DNA from: Arthrobacter sp. B1805
Lineage (GTDB): Bacteria; Actinomycetota; Actinomycetes; Actinomycetales; Micrococcaceae
Length of the DNA stretch: 64,000 nt
Assembly: GCF_002929745.1 (NCBI RefSeq)
Contig: NZ_PJIQ01000003.1
Location: forward strand, 186,001 to 250,000
Direction: 5' to 3'
The notes beneath the pieces were generated by a model. The model saw nothing but the letters and a program-made list of their open reading frames with translations, was not told the DNA's origin and made no database searches. The position numbers were made by a program, and so were the translations under genes. This document shows positions 29,085 to 35,934 of this stretch, one piece after another (the first letter of the stretch is position 1; every line of letters begins with the position of its first letter).

Positions 29085-29717
29085 GTGGCAAAGACAAGGG
29101 CGCAGATCGCACGCAAGCACACGACGGGAGCGCTGCCGGAGGAACCCTCGGTGACCGGAACCCGCACGAACCAGAAGAGCAACGGCAGCCTGGTCCTGAT
29201 CGCCGCCACCGTCGCATCGCTCTTCCTCTTCTGGTACCTCCATCTGCTCACCCTCGGTCAGATGACCCAGCTCTCCGGCGGCCTCACCATGCCGGACATG
29301 ATGATCGGCGGCTACGACCAGAGCTACATCGAACGGCTCCGCGAAGCGATGGACGACGACGCCCGCGGCCAGCTCAGCTATGTGCACAAGACGGCAGGCA
29401 CGCTGTTTCCCCTGATCTTCGCGTTCGCCTGGTTGTTGCTGATCCAGCTGGGCGCGGGACGGCGATGGCTGCGCTGGGTGCTGTGGTCTCCCGTCATCCT
29501 GTTCGTCGTGGTGGACCTGTGGGAGAACATCGCCATCGATGCCGCACTCGCACAGGCCGCTCCCGATGCCGGCAGCGTGGCGCTCGCATCGACGCTGACC
29601 GTGCTGCGCTGGCTTCTGCTGGCCGCGAGCCTCCTGGCAGGAGCTGCGTGCGTCGTCCTGCCCCGACGCCTGCGTGTATCGACGCCACGCGCGGAAACAG
29701 TCGCGAAGAACGGGTAA
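29085..29717 (+). CDS. Small membrane protein, unknown function
   Basis: 210 residues from the GTG at 29085 (GGGAG just upstream); the frame is open to 29004. About four hydrophobic segments, with a polar loop between the first two containing GGYDQSYIERLREAMDDDARGQL. Family not recognised. Ends 37 bases before the tRNA-Arg 5' half, so its 3' flank should contain the tRNA promoter. Confidence 0.7.
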   Translation: MAKTRAQIARKHTTGALPEEPSVTGTRTNQKSNGSLVLIAATVASLFLFWYLHLLTLGQMTQLSGGLTMPDMMIGGYDQSYIERLREAMDDDARGQLSYVHKTAGTLFPLIFAFAWLLLIQLGAGRRWLRWVLWSPVILFVVVDLWENIAIDAALAQAAPDAGSVALASTLTVLRWLLLAASLLAGAACVVLPRRLRVSTPRAETVAKNG

Positions 29718-29754
29718 GCTGGGACCGCCGGATCGGTGGATCAGCCGCATCCGA

Positions 29755-29796
29755 GCCTCTGTAGCTCAGTAGGATAGAGCGTCCCTCTCCTAAAGG
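29755..29796 (+). pseudogene. Host tRNA-Arg(CCT), 5' half, cut by the prophage (attL side)
   Basis: Acceptor strand GCCTCTG, D-arm GCTC/GAGC, anticodon 5' stem TCCCT (29782-29786) and loop CTCCTAA (29787-29793, anticodon CCT). After TAAAGG the sequence no longer fits a tRNA. Joined to 63355-63386 it gives a canonical 74-base tRNA-Arg(CCT): anticodon stem TCCCT/AGGGA, T-stem GTCGG/CCGGC and acceptor GCCTCTG/CAGGGGC with one T-G wobble. The host gene is therefore interrupted in its anticodon loop. Confidence 0.92.
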
Positions 29797-30119
29797 TTAG
29801 AGGGAGACTTCTGCCCGGCCCCAGCACCAGGCATACCTTGCCCCTCCGGGCCATCTCCCGAGGGGCTTTCCTCGTTCAGAGCTCCGCCCCACATCAGCCA
29901 TTCGCGATCGACGCTGAAGGCTGCGGCGACCCGCTTGATCACATCGGTCTCGCCGCGTGGCGATCGACCTTTCTCGATGCCCTGGATGACACCGAACGTC
30001 ACGCCGGCTCGCAAAGCGAACTCGCGCTGACTCATACCCGTGGTGTTTCGAACCAGAAGGAAGCGGTTCGCCAAGCTGTCGACGGGCTTCCAGGGCTCGG
30101 ATGATGTCTCGATGCTCAT
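29790..30119 (-). CDS. Prophage repressor, XRE family, with stop codon on the att core
   Basis: 109 residues in the prophage. The HTH spans about 29-53 (MSQREFALRAG, then VIQGIEKGRS); residues 80-109 form a Gly/Pro/Ser-rich tail. The TAG stop is the complement of C29790-T29791-A29792, that is, host tRNA anticodon bases. In the circular phage, base 29790 is replaced by G63348, the codon becomes TAC, and the frame runs 24 codons more to a TAA at 63276-63278, ending YTYAA. So the virion form would be 133 residues with an ssrA-like end, while integration gives the short form. Expected to bind operators in 30120-30241. Confidence 0.88.
   Translation of the reverse strand: MSIETSSEPWKPVDSLANRFLLVRNTTGMSQREFALRAGVTFGVIQGIEKGRSPRGETDVIKRVAAAFSVDREWLMWGGALNEESPSGDGPEGQGMPGAGAGQKSPSNL
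29791..29796. repeat. attL core (TAAAGG)
   Basis: Six bases shared with attR (63349-63354). Bases left of it belong to the host tRNA; bases right of it belong to the phage. In the rebuilt attP the core is flanked by inverted arms CTCT and AGAG, plausible integrase core sites. Confidence 0.85.
29840..29866 (+). terminator. Terminator-like hairpin antisense inside the repressor gene
   Basis: GCCCCTCCGGG (29840-29850) pairs with CCCGAGGGGC (29857-29866) with one bulge and a 6-base loop, followed by TTTC on the + strand. It would stop transcription entering from the host tRNA promoter through attL into the back of the repressor gene. Confidence 0.45.
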
Positions 30120-30160
30120 GAAGTCATTGAATCACCTGACCATCCTTTTGCCAATACTTT

Positions 30161-30235
30161 TGTCATTCGACACGAAGTCTGTTGACAGACAGTTACGCAA
30201 CCCTCTTGCAAACAAGTTTGTCAGTGACTAACTTG
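30161..30235. promoter_or_regulatory. Operator-like palindromes between repressor and cro-like gene
   Basis: Three dyads in the divergent gap: TGTCATTCGACA (30161-30172), CTTGCAAACAAG (30205-30216) and CAAGTT-N11-AACTTG (30213-30235). The last two overlap the putative rightward promoter, so repressor binding would block it. No consensus could be tested. Confidence 0.5.
30206..30234 (+). promoter_or_regulatory. Putative rightward early promoter
   Basis: TTGCAA (30206-30211), 17 bases, TAACTT (30229-30234). The start point would fall at or next to the ATG at 30242, so the transcript may be leaderless. Confidence 0.45.
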
Positions 30236-30241
30236 TACCTC

Positions 30242-30463
30242 ATGGCTACCGCAACTCGATCGCTGATCGAAATCAAGCTCCAGGGACGTTCGCTGGAAGA
30301 GCTGGTGCGCTCCGGCCGCAGTGAGGGAAAGTCCTGGCACCGAATCACGAAAGCGATCGAAGCCGAGACGGAGATCGAGGTATCGAGCGAAACGCTCCGC
30401 CTTTGGTTCCGCCACCTGGACTCAGAGCTCGTCAGCTCGCGTTCGCAGGCGGCGTCGGCATGA
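30242..30463 (+). CDS. Small HTH protein, cro/excise-like
   Basis: 73 residues; after LIEIKLQGRSLEELVRSGRS comes a probable helix-turn-helix (SWHRITKAIEAETEIEVSSE, then TLRLWF). Divergent from the repressor with operators between them, the position of cro in actinophage immunity cassettes. It may repress the repressor or direct excision; neither is shown by sequence alone. The ATG at 30242 lies 8 bases after the putative -10 box. Converges on the minus-strand gene at 30475. Confidence 0.7.
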   Translation: MATATRSLIEIKLQGRSLEELVRSGRSEGKSWHRITKAIEAETEIEVSSETLRLWFRHLDSELVSSRSQAASA

Positions 30464-30474
30464 GCCCGCTGATG

Positions 30475-30780
30475 CTATTTGTTGCCGCTGGCGAGGGTCG
30501 CCCAATTGAGGATCTCTTCATCGCTGAGCCACCGTTTGGCTGCCTCGAGGTTGAGTGCCTCCGTCGACGTCTTGGCGCTGTCCGCGATGAAGGTCATGGG
30601 CACTCCTGCGGTGATCAAGATCTGGACGCTCCCTTGGACCCCGCCGGGGAGGGTGGAATTGACGCTTATCCACTCGCTGCCACCGCCTTCCACGACTCGC
30701 TGAATGAGCAACCGAGTCAGGTCCGCAGACGAGTCATCCATGACGTAAACCTGCCCGTTGTAGTACAGCGAGGTAGACAC
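30475..30780 (-). CDS. Hypothetical protein of the immunity region
   Basis: 101 residues from a GTG at 30780 with AAGGAG 7 bases upstream. Starts STSLYYNGQVYVMDDSSADL and contains ISVNSTLPGGVQGSVQILITAGVPMTFI, a beta-rich pattern, then a helix with KRWLSDEEILNW. No family recognised. It is one of few minus-strand genes, in the lysogenic block, so it may be expressed in the prophage (superinfection or conversion role; inference). The frame is open further upstream, but that part covers the hairpin region. Confidence 0.6.
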   Translation of the reverse strand: MSTSLYYNGQVYVMDDSSADLTRLLIQRVVEGGGSEWISVNSTLPGGVQGSVQILITAGVPMTFIADSAKTSTEALNLEAAKRWLSDEEILNWATLASGNK

Positions 30781-30848
30781 AGCGCTTCTCCTTCGGTTGG
30801 TGCACCGTCTGGTGCGGGTGTTGGAACCCCAACTGTAGGAGCAGAAGA

Positions 30849-31108
30849 GGGCGGCGCGCCGGACTCCACCGCTGACGCGCCGCCCCTCCATCAGTCGTCC
30901 GTTCGGGACCACCACGTCCAGGTGACTGGCGACCCACTGGCGGCTGGTCTCTATCAAGCGCGGTGCATCACCTGCGGGGCTTCGAAGCGGGTAGGCCCGC
31001 ATACCCTGATCCACTTCCTGAGCTACCACTAGACCCTCCGGCGGCGTCCCCCATCGCCGCCGGAGTTCGACGGGCTGGGAGCGTGCCTGAGACCCGCGCT
31101 CCCAGCCC
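30849..31108 (+). terminator. Three hairpins in a gene-poor stretch
   Basis: Within the 364 bases between 30780 and 31145: GGGCGGCGCG (30849-30858) pairs with 30876-30885; CTCCGGCGGCG (31036-31046) with 31055-31065; GGGCTGGGAGCG (31072-31083) with 31097-31108, then TTC. The last two together look like a terminator or anti-termination site before the early operon. No T tract is long enough to be sure. Confidence 0.45.
30922..31032 (+). CDS. Possible very small CxxC protein
   Basis: 36 residues from a GTG at 30922: TGDPLAAGLYQARCITCGAS then KRVGPHTLIHFLSYH. A CxxC pair and terminal His suggest a small zinc-binding phage protein, but no ribosome site is visible. Weak. Confidence 0.3.
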   Translation: MTGDPLAAGLYQARCITCGASKRVGPHTLIHFLSYH

Positions 31109-31144
31109 TTCACCCACCATCACTTCTTCCCCTGAGGACACCCG

Positions 31145-31639
31145 ATGTCAGCTACAGCATTGCCCGAATCAGGTCACGAGTCAGAGTCGCAGGAGATCTC
31201 CCTGCCGTTCGGCCTGTACTTCGGAGCGCTCAACTGCCCGCACTGGTCCAGCTACAACGACAACGATCCGAAGGCTCGGCGCGACGCGGCGTCGGTGCGT
31301 TCCGTCGAGAGGGACCGCCGCATGCGCGAGGTCCGCCGGCTACACGAGAAGGTCCATCAAGCGAAGCACGCTGCTGATTCACTCGTCGCACTCGACGCAA
31401 CTGGCTTCACCGAGGCGGCCGCTGGCCACCTCGAGGTAGCCCTGCAGAACCTCGTCAACGAGGCGAAGCAGGTCATCGGCAACATGCGGGCGGACGCCGC
31501 TGGCTGGATTGTCAACGGGCAGGCGGCAATGGCTGAGCTCGACGACGCGGCCGACCAGGGCGCCGGCGAGGATCTGCCAGTCGCACGCCCATACCCGACC
31601 CCGGCAGAGGTCCTCCAGAGCATCAGGCACGGCAAGTGA
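31145..31639 (+). CDS. Hypothetical early protein
   Basis: 164 residues. N-terminal Gly/Phe-rich block (LPFGLYFGALNCPHWSSY), then a long charged helix (ARRDAASVRSVERDRRMREV through KHAADSL), then another helix and an acidic tail. Predicted soluble, partly coiled coil. No family recognised. First gene of the long early operon after the hairpins at 31036-31108. Confidence 0.6.
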   Translation: MSATALPESGHESESQEISLPFGLYFGALNCPHWSSYNDNDPKARRDAASVRSVERDRRMREVRRLHEKVHQAKHAADSLVALDATGFTEAAAGHLEVALQNLVNEAKQVIGNMRADAAGWIVNGQAAMAELDDAADQGAGEDLPVARPYPTPAEVLQSIRHGK

Positions 31640-31654
31640 GCGCGGTGATCCACG

Positions 31655-31957
31655 ATGGCGCGCAGACTCGCACGGAACACGAGGCAGCCGGGACTGCAAG
31701 TCGAAGCCGAGAGCAAACTCCCCGATTGGGCTCGCGAGGACCTCGTCGTGTGCGGCAAGGGGCCACTGCACGGCCAATGGTTCACGCGCTCGCAGTGGGA
31801 GCAGCGGCGCCGCTCGCAACTCCGCATGCGGGAGCTCGGGTCGAGCCGCAGCCTCGGATCCCTCGACTACCTGGTGACGCACGAGGAAGTGCCGCATCCG
31901 GAGTACCCCAGCAAGACCGGCTTCCGAGCGGTACTCAAACCATCGGCCACCTCATGA
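31655..31957 (+). CDS. Hypothetical early protein
   Basis: 100 residues, very basic at the N-terminus (MARRLARNTRQPG) with a short motif DLVVCGKGPLHGQWFTRSQW. Gene starts 15 bases after the previous stop and its stop overlaps the next ATG (ATGA). No family recognised; small basic phage proteins like this often bind DNA, but nothing here proves it. Confidence 0.6.
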   Translation: MARRLARNTRQPGLQVEAESKLPDWAREDLVVCGKGPLHGQWFTRSQWEQRRRSQLRMRELGSSRSLGSLDYLVTHEEVPHPEYPSKTGFRAVLKPSATS

Positions 31958-32139
31958 GCCGCACTTCCCCCGAGGTGAAGCACCGCCGCCGATTCTTCGC
32001 CTGGCTCGCACTCTTCGCGCTCGCCGTCGCACTCATCGTCCTCTCCAGCGACTGGCTGACACCGTCCGCCGACGGCCGTCACATCCTCGCCGTATTCGCG
32101 GCACTCGGTCTGGTGTTCGAGTCGGAGCGGAAGCCATGA
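31954..32139 (+). CDS. Small membrane protein
   Basis: 61 residues with two hydrophobic segments (FFAWLALFALAVALIVL and ILAVFAALGLVF). Starts by ATGA overlap with the previous gene and ends by overlap with the next. Function unknown. Confidence 0.6.
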   Translation: MSRTSPEVKHRRRFFAWLALFALAVALIVLSSDWLTPSADGRHILAVFAALGLVFESERKP

Positions 32140-32393
32140 CGCTCAATCCGATAGACGTCATCGAGCAGGGATTCCTCCGCGGAACGGAACGCCGACTCGG
32201 GTCGATCGCTGACGAGTCCCCCGTCTTCGAGGAGCTCATGCGCCGCGACCTCGAAGTCTCCGCGCAGGACGCAGCGATCGTCGGCGTCGTTGCCCTCGAG
32301 TCCGGGGAACGCGATCAAGCAATCGACCTGCTGACCACCGCTCTTTCCCGATTCACCCACCTAAAGCACCTCGAAAGGATCGCGCTGCTATGA
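32136..32393 (+). CDS. Hypothetical early protein
   Basis: 85 residues, mostly helical and acidic (TERRLGSIADESPVFEELMR). Overlaps both neighbours by 4 bases, so it belongs to the early operon. No family recognised. Confidence 0.6.
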   Translation: MTLNPIDVIEQGFLRGTERRLGSIADESPVFEELMRRDLEVSAQDAAIVGVVALESGERDQAIDLLTTALSRFTHLKHLERIALL

Positions 32394-33763
32394 GCACCGA
32401 CATGCAGGACATTCCCCTGGCGAAGCTGGAACCACACCCACACAACGTGCGCCGGCAGCTGCAGGACCTCGACGACCTGTCCGCCTCGATCAAGGCGAAA
32501 GGCATCGTCCAGGCCCTCACCGTGGTGCCACACCCGACGGCGAAGACAAAGTACGTCGTCCTCGGTGGTCATCGCCGACTGGCGGCCGCGAAGCTCGCCA
32601 AGGTCAAGACCGCACCGTGCATGATCCGCGAGGACCTCGCCACCCCAGAAGCCCAAACCGAGTTCATGATCGTCGAGAACACGCAGCGCAACGACCTCTC
32701 GCCCATGGAGGAAGCCCGGGCATACCAGCAGCTACTCGAGCTGCCCGGCTATAACGCGAAGAAGATCTCGGAGAACACGGGCCGCAAGCCTCGCCTGGTG
32801 CAGGACCGCATCAAGCTCGCGAAGGTGACGGACCCGATCGCCGCAAAGCTCGACAGCGGACAGATCACGCTCGAGCAGGCTCTCGTCTTCGCTGAATTTG
32901 CGGACGACTCGAAGGCGACGAAGAAGCTACTTGATGACGTCGGCTCCTATAACTGGGACTATCGGGTGCGCTCCCTCCGCCAGGAGAAAAAGGCCGCCGC
33001 AGAGGCCGTCCGCACGAGGAAGGCGCTCGCCGCACTCGGAGTCGAACCCATGGCTCGCCCGGAAGGATGGCCTTGGCGGAGCGAGTACGCCCCCGTGCCC
33101 GCCGGTGGGCTCACCCCGGCCGAGCATGTCGCAGCTGGCCACAAGCCCTTGATTGACGGCACAGGTCATGCCGAGTGGGCCATCCTGCGCAGCGAACTGC
33201 CCGACGCCGAGGCCCCTCGCGAGCCCACCCCAGAAGAAATCGCGGAAGCGGAGGAGTACGAGCGGATCAAGGCTGGCCTCGACGTCGCCGACCACGTCCG
33301 CCGGCAACACCTCGAAGACATCTTTGCCACCCCACCCGCTGGCCTCGCCGCACGCCTCTTCTTGCCGCGCGTAGTCAGCACCTTCACCCAACTCAAGAGC
33401 GCTCGCGGCCTCATCGGACTGTCCGAGGAGGCGAAACCGGCCGACATCGAAGCAACGCTCGCCAAGCTATCGCTTGAGCAGCTCGTCGTAGTCGACGGCA
33501 TGGCCGGGGTCTATAACAGCGCGGATCTCCTCAACCCCGACTACTGGGGCGAGGGCCGATACGGCAACGACTTCACAAAGGGGCAGCGCGATCGGCTGGC
33601 GAACCTCTTCGGCTACCAGTGGAGCGACATTGAGAAGGAGGCCATGGAGAGGCTGCGCCTCAAGGCAGAGGAACGGCGCGCACGGATCGAGCGTGAGAAG
33701 GCGGCAGAGGCCGCAAAGCAGGCCGAAGGCGACGAGGAGGCGGACGATGCCGACGCGGCCTGA
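32390..33763 (+). CDS. ParB/Spo0J-domain protein
   Basis: 457 residues. The N-terminal ParB nuclease/CTPase-like domain (about 5-100) has IPLAKLEPHPHNVRRQ, VLGGHRRLAAAKLA and VENTQRNDLSPMEEARAYQ; a KorB/HTH-like region follows (about 110-200). The rest is phage-specific, ending in a Lys/Glu-rich coiled tail. No ParA is encoded nearby, so plasmid-like partition is unlikely; stand-alone ParB-domain proteins in phages may act in replication or as nucleases. Overlaps its upstream neighbour (ATGA). Confidence 0.85.
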   Translation: MSTDMQDIPLAKLEPHPHNVRRQLQDLDDLSASIKAKGIVQALTVVPHPTAKTKYVVLGGHRRLAAAKLAKVKTAPCMIREDLATPEAQTEFMIVENTQRNDLSPMEEARAYQQLLELPGYNAKKISENTGRKPRLVQDRIKLAKVTDPIAAKLDSGQITLEQALVFAEFADDSKATKKLLDDVGSYNWDYRVRSLRQEKKAAAEAVRTRKALAALGVEPMARPEGWPWRSEYAPVPAGGLTPAEHVAAGHKPLIDGTGHAEWAILRSELPDAEAPREPTPEEIAEAEEYERIKAGLDVADHVRRQHLEDIFATPPAGLAARLFLPRVVSTFTQLKSARGLIGLSEEAKPADIEATLAKLSLEQLVVVDGMAGVYNSADLLNPDYWGEGRYGNDFTKGQRDRLANLFGYQWSDIEKEAMERLRLKAEERRARIEREKAAEAAKQAEGDEEADDADAA

Positions 33764-34331
33764 TCCAGCTGCGCTCGCCGCCCTGCCGAAGCCATCGCCA
33801 ACCAGGTGCCCGGACTGCATGCGTCGAGTCCGCAAGGTCAGCGAGAAAGCGTGGGAGTGGCCCGGCACAGTCGCCATGACGACCCGCGACGGCCACTGCG
33901 CACCCTGCAAACGGGCCCGCCAGACAGCCCTAATCGAGTCCGATCGGCTCGCGCTCGCCGCCGCGCAAGAAGAGGCGCTCGCTGAAGCGGAGGAGCGCGA
34001 GCGACTGGCAGCGGAAGCAGCTCGGAAGGCACAGGAAGTGGAGTCGTTGCGCCAGGCCGAGGAAGCCGCGGCTGCACTGGTCGAGCGGAAGCGCCCGGAC
34101 TGTTCCGAGCACGGCTGCACAACAGAAGCGCTCACGCGAGGCCTCTGCTCGAAGCACTATCGGGCGTTCCGCCGCAATCAGAGCGGCGATCGGCCGATGC
34201 CCGGCCCGGATGGTTTGACGCCGGCGCTGCGCCAGGCACAGCAATCACTCGAGGCCTACTGGGCCGCTCGTCGACGCCGCGGCGTCCCACCGGAAGGAAT
34301 AGGGCATGAGCCCCTCGCAGAAGCTGGATGA
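33747..34331 (+). CDS. Zinc-binding protein with coiled coil
   Basis: 194 residues. Two Cys-pair sites: RCPDCMRR with GHCAPCKRA near the N-terminus and CSEHGCTTEALTRGLCSKHY near the C-terminus, the latter common in actinophage proteins. Between them is a long Ala/Glu/Arg helix (about 60-120). Starts inside the end of the ParB-like gene. Probably nucleic-acid binding (inference). Confidence 0.65.
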   Translation: MPTRPDPAALAALPKPSPTRCPDCMRRVRKVSEKAWEWPGTVAMTTRDGHCAPCKRARQTALIESDRLALAAAQEEALAEAEERERLAAEAARKAQEVESLRQAEEAAAALVERKRPDCSEHGCTTEALTRGLCSKHYRAFRRNQSGDRPMPGPDGLTPALRQAQQSLEAYWAARRRRGVPPEGIGHEPLAEAG

Positions 34332-34596
34332 CACGGACCTCCGAGAGGACAGCATCCGGCTGATCGACGCTGAGCAGTACTCCCGCGCCCCCTACTTCGT
34401 GACATGGGACCTCCCACACCCGCGCGCAACCGTGAAACCCACGGGCGACGGGAGGTGGCGGGCGGTCCTCTGGGAGGAACCCGGCGTGATCATGAGCGAC
34501 CACGTCCATGCCGGCGCTGTCACCATGCTCCTGCAGGCAGACGCCGTCGAGTGGGCCACTCGCATCGTCGGCTGGGAACGCCAGGTGCGCCGATGA
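34306..34596 (+). CDS. Hypothetical early protein
   Basis: 96 residues, acidic start (SPSQKLDDTDLREDSIRLID), then a beta-rich stretch with GDGRWRAVLWEEPG. Overlaps the previous gene by 26 bases and the next by 4. No family recognised. Confidence 0.6.
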   Translation: MSPSQKLDDTDLREDSIRLIDAEQYSRAPYFVTWDLPHPRATVKPTGDGRWRAVLWEEPGVIMSDHVHAGAVTMLLQADAVEWATRIVGWERQVRR

Positions 34597-35048
34597 ACCA
34601 GCAACCCAGAAGCTACTACCAAGAAGAGGAACCGGTGACCCAGAACGAAAAGGCAGAGAAGATCGTCACTGGTCAGCTCTCGCGCTTGAGTAAGCGCGAC
34701 GACTGGGCCGAGGATGACACCGCTGTCGGAGGGCAGGCAGCACACATAGTGAGGCTACTGAGCGAGGCGGGGCTGCTCCGCACCCTTCCTAAAGGGCAAT
34801 CAACGGAGCGGGCGCGTCAGGCCGAGATCCGAAACGAGCGCGAGGACCGCACCGCGACGTGGGGGACCTGCTCGAACCAGGACTGCCTTACGAGCATGGT
34901 CATCTACCCGCAGGCCGACCGGCAGACCGACTTACCCGACGAGGACGAGTGGGAAAACTCGACGTTCTTCATTGAGTGCCCGGTGTGCGACTCGAACATG
35001 GACTGGGGCGGCACCGACCATCCTGCGGACATCATCCTCAACTACTGA
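34593..35048 (+). CDS. Hypothetical protein with C-terminal zinc ribbon
   Basis: 151 residues. Charged N-terminal half; the C-terminal half has WGTCSNQDCLTSM and FFIECPVCDSNMDWGG, together a CxxxxC/CxxC zinc ribbon. ATGA overlap with the preceding gene. Function unknown. Confidence 0.6.
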   Translation: MNQQPRSYYQEEEPVTQNEKAEKIVTGQLSRLSKRDDWAEDDTAVGGQAAHIVRLLSEAGLLRTLPKGQSTERARQAEIRNEREDRTATWGTCSNQDCLTSMVIYPQADRQTDLPDEDEWENSTFFIECPVCDSNMDWGGTDHPADIILNY

Positions 35049-35164
35049 TGGGAGCTGCCGTGGCTGAGCTAATCAACCCCGAGCCAAATCGCTGCCCCTA
35101 CTGCCCGTTCGTCCACCCGGTGACCACGCTCGTCACTGACCACATCACCAAGGAGCACCTATGA
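35048..35164 (+). CDS. Mini C2H2-like zinc-finger protein
   Basis: 38 residues, with CPYC, then H and H in TDHITKEHL: a single C2H2-like finger. Starts at the last base of the previous stop codon and overlaps the next gene by 4 bases, which supports it as a real gene despite the size. Confidence 0.55.
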   Translation: MGAAVAELINPEPNRCPYCPFVHPVTTLVTDHITKEHL

Positions 35165-35934
35165 GCGACAACCTCACCCCGCAGGAGCAGGCACAGGCCG
35201 CCTCCGGGCTGTTCGAGCAAGCAGCGCAGCGCGAAGCCGACATCCTTCGCGACGCCGTGACCAAGGACGAGTTCCCCGGCTTCGAATCGAGGAAGGACGG
35301 CGTGCGTCGCGCCTTCCGCATGCTCGCAGCTGGAGAAGCGTTGAACGAGCGACAGACCGACTTGGTCGCAGAGACGCTCATCCCCGTCTTCCGGCACTTC
35401 GAGACGGGCATACAGGCACTGAACTCGCTGACCGAGGATGGCATCCGCCTGATTGATTGGAACGCCGTCGCCGACAGCCTGGCCGAGACCGAGGACCTAC
35501 CAAACGAGTTCCCCTTCCGAGCGAAGGTCGAAATCTCTGCTCCTCCGATTGAGACCACTGACGCACGGGTGGTCGCTGAGTGGATCGCGCAAAGCCGGCG
35601 GGTCAGAAGCCTCATCCCACAGGACGAGCCCCAGCAGTATGGAGAGCACGCACTGGTCGAGCACCTGGTGTCCAACCCCGGCATATGTCTCGTCTATCTG
35701 GCAGAGGCGCTCGCGGACGTGCTTGACCGCTGGTCAACACGTATCAGGGGCCTGAGAACGTGCACCTGTACCAGCTTCTGTCCTGAAGATCGCGACGAAA
35801 ACGAATGCAGCCACTGCCGGCTTCTGGACCCGTACGACCCCTGCCCTGTCATTGGTTTCGGGTGCGGTTCCGACTGCCAAGACGACGGCCATTGCACGCC
35901 GGCTCAGCAGGCTGCAGCTCAGAAGGGCCTCTGA
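35161..35934 (+). CDS. Hypothetical early protein with Cys-rich C-terminus
   Basis: 257 residues. A helical N-terminal region (about 1-110), a middle region (to about 200), and a C-terminal Cys cluster (RTCTCTSFCPEDRDENECSH and CGSDCQDDGHC) that could bind zinc. Sits in the overlapping early operon. No family recognised. Confidence 0.6.
   Translation: MSDNLTPQEQAQAASGLFEQAAQREADILRDAVTKDEFPGFESRKDGVRRAFRMLAAGEALNERQTDLVAETLIPVFRHFETGIQALNSLTEDGIRLIDWNAVADSLAETEDLPNEFPFRAKVEISAPPIETTDARVVAEWIAQSRRVRSLIPQDEPQQYGEHALVEHLVSNPGICLVYLAEALADVLDRWSTRIRGLRTCTCTSFCPEDRDENECSHCRLLDPYDPCPVIGFGCGSDCQDDGHCTPAQQAAAQKGL

Noticed and set aside
32390-33763. Plasmid-like partition system
   Set aside because: Only a ParB-like protein is present; no ParA and no parS repeats seen.
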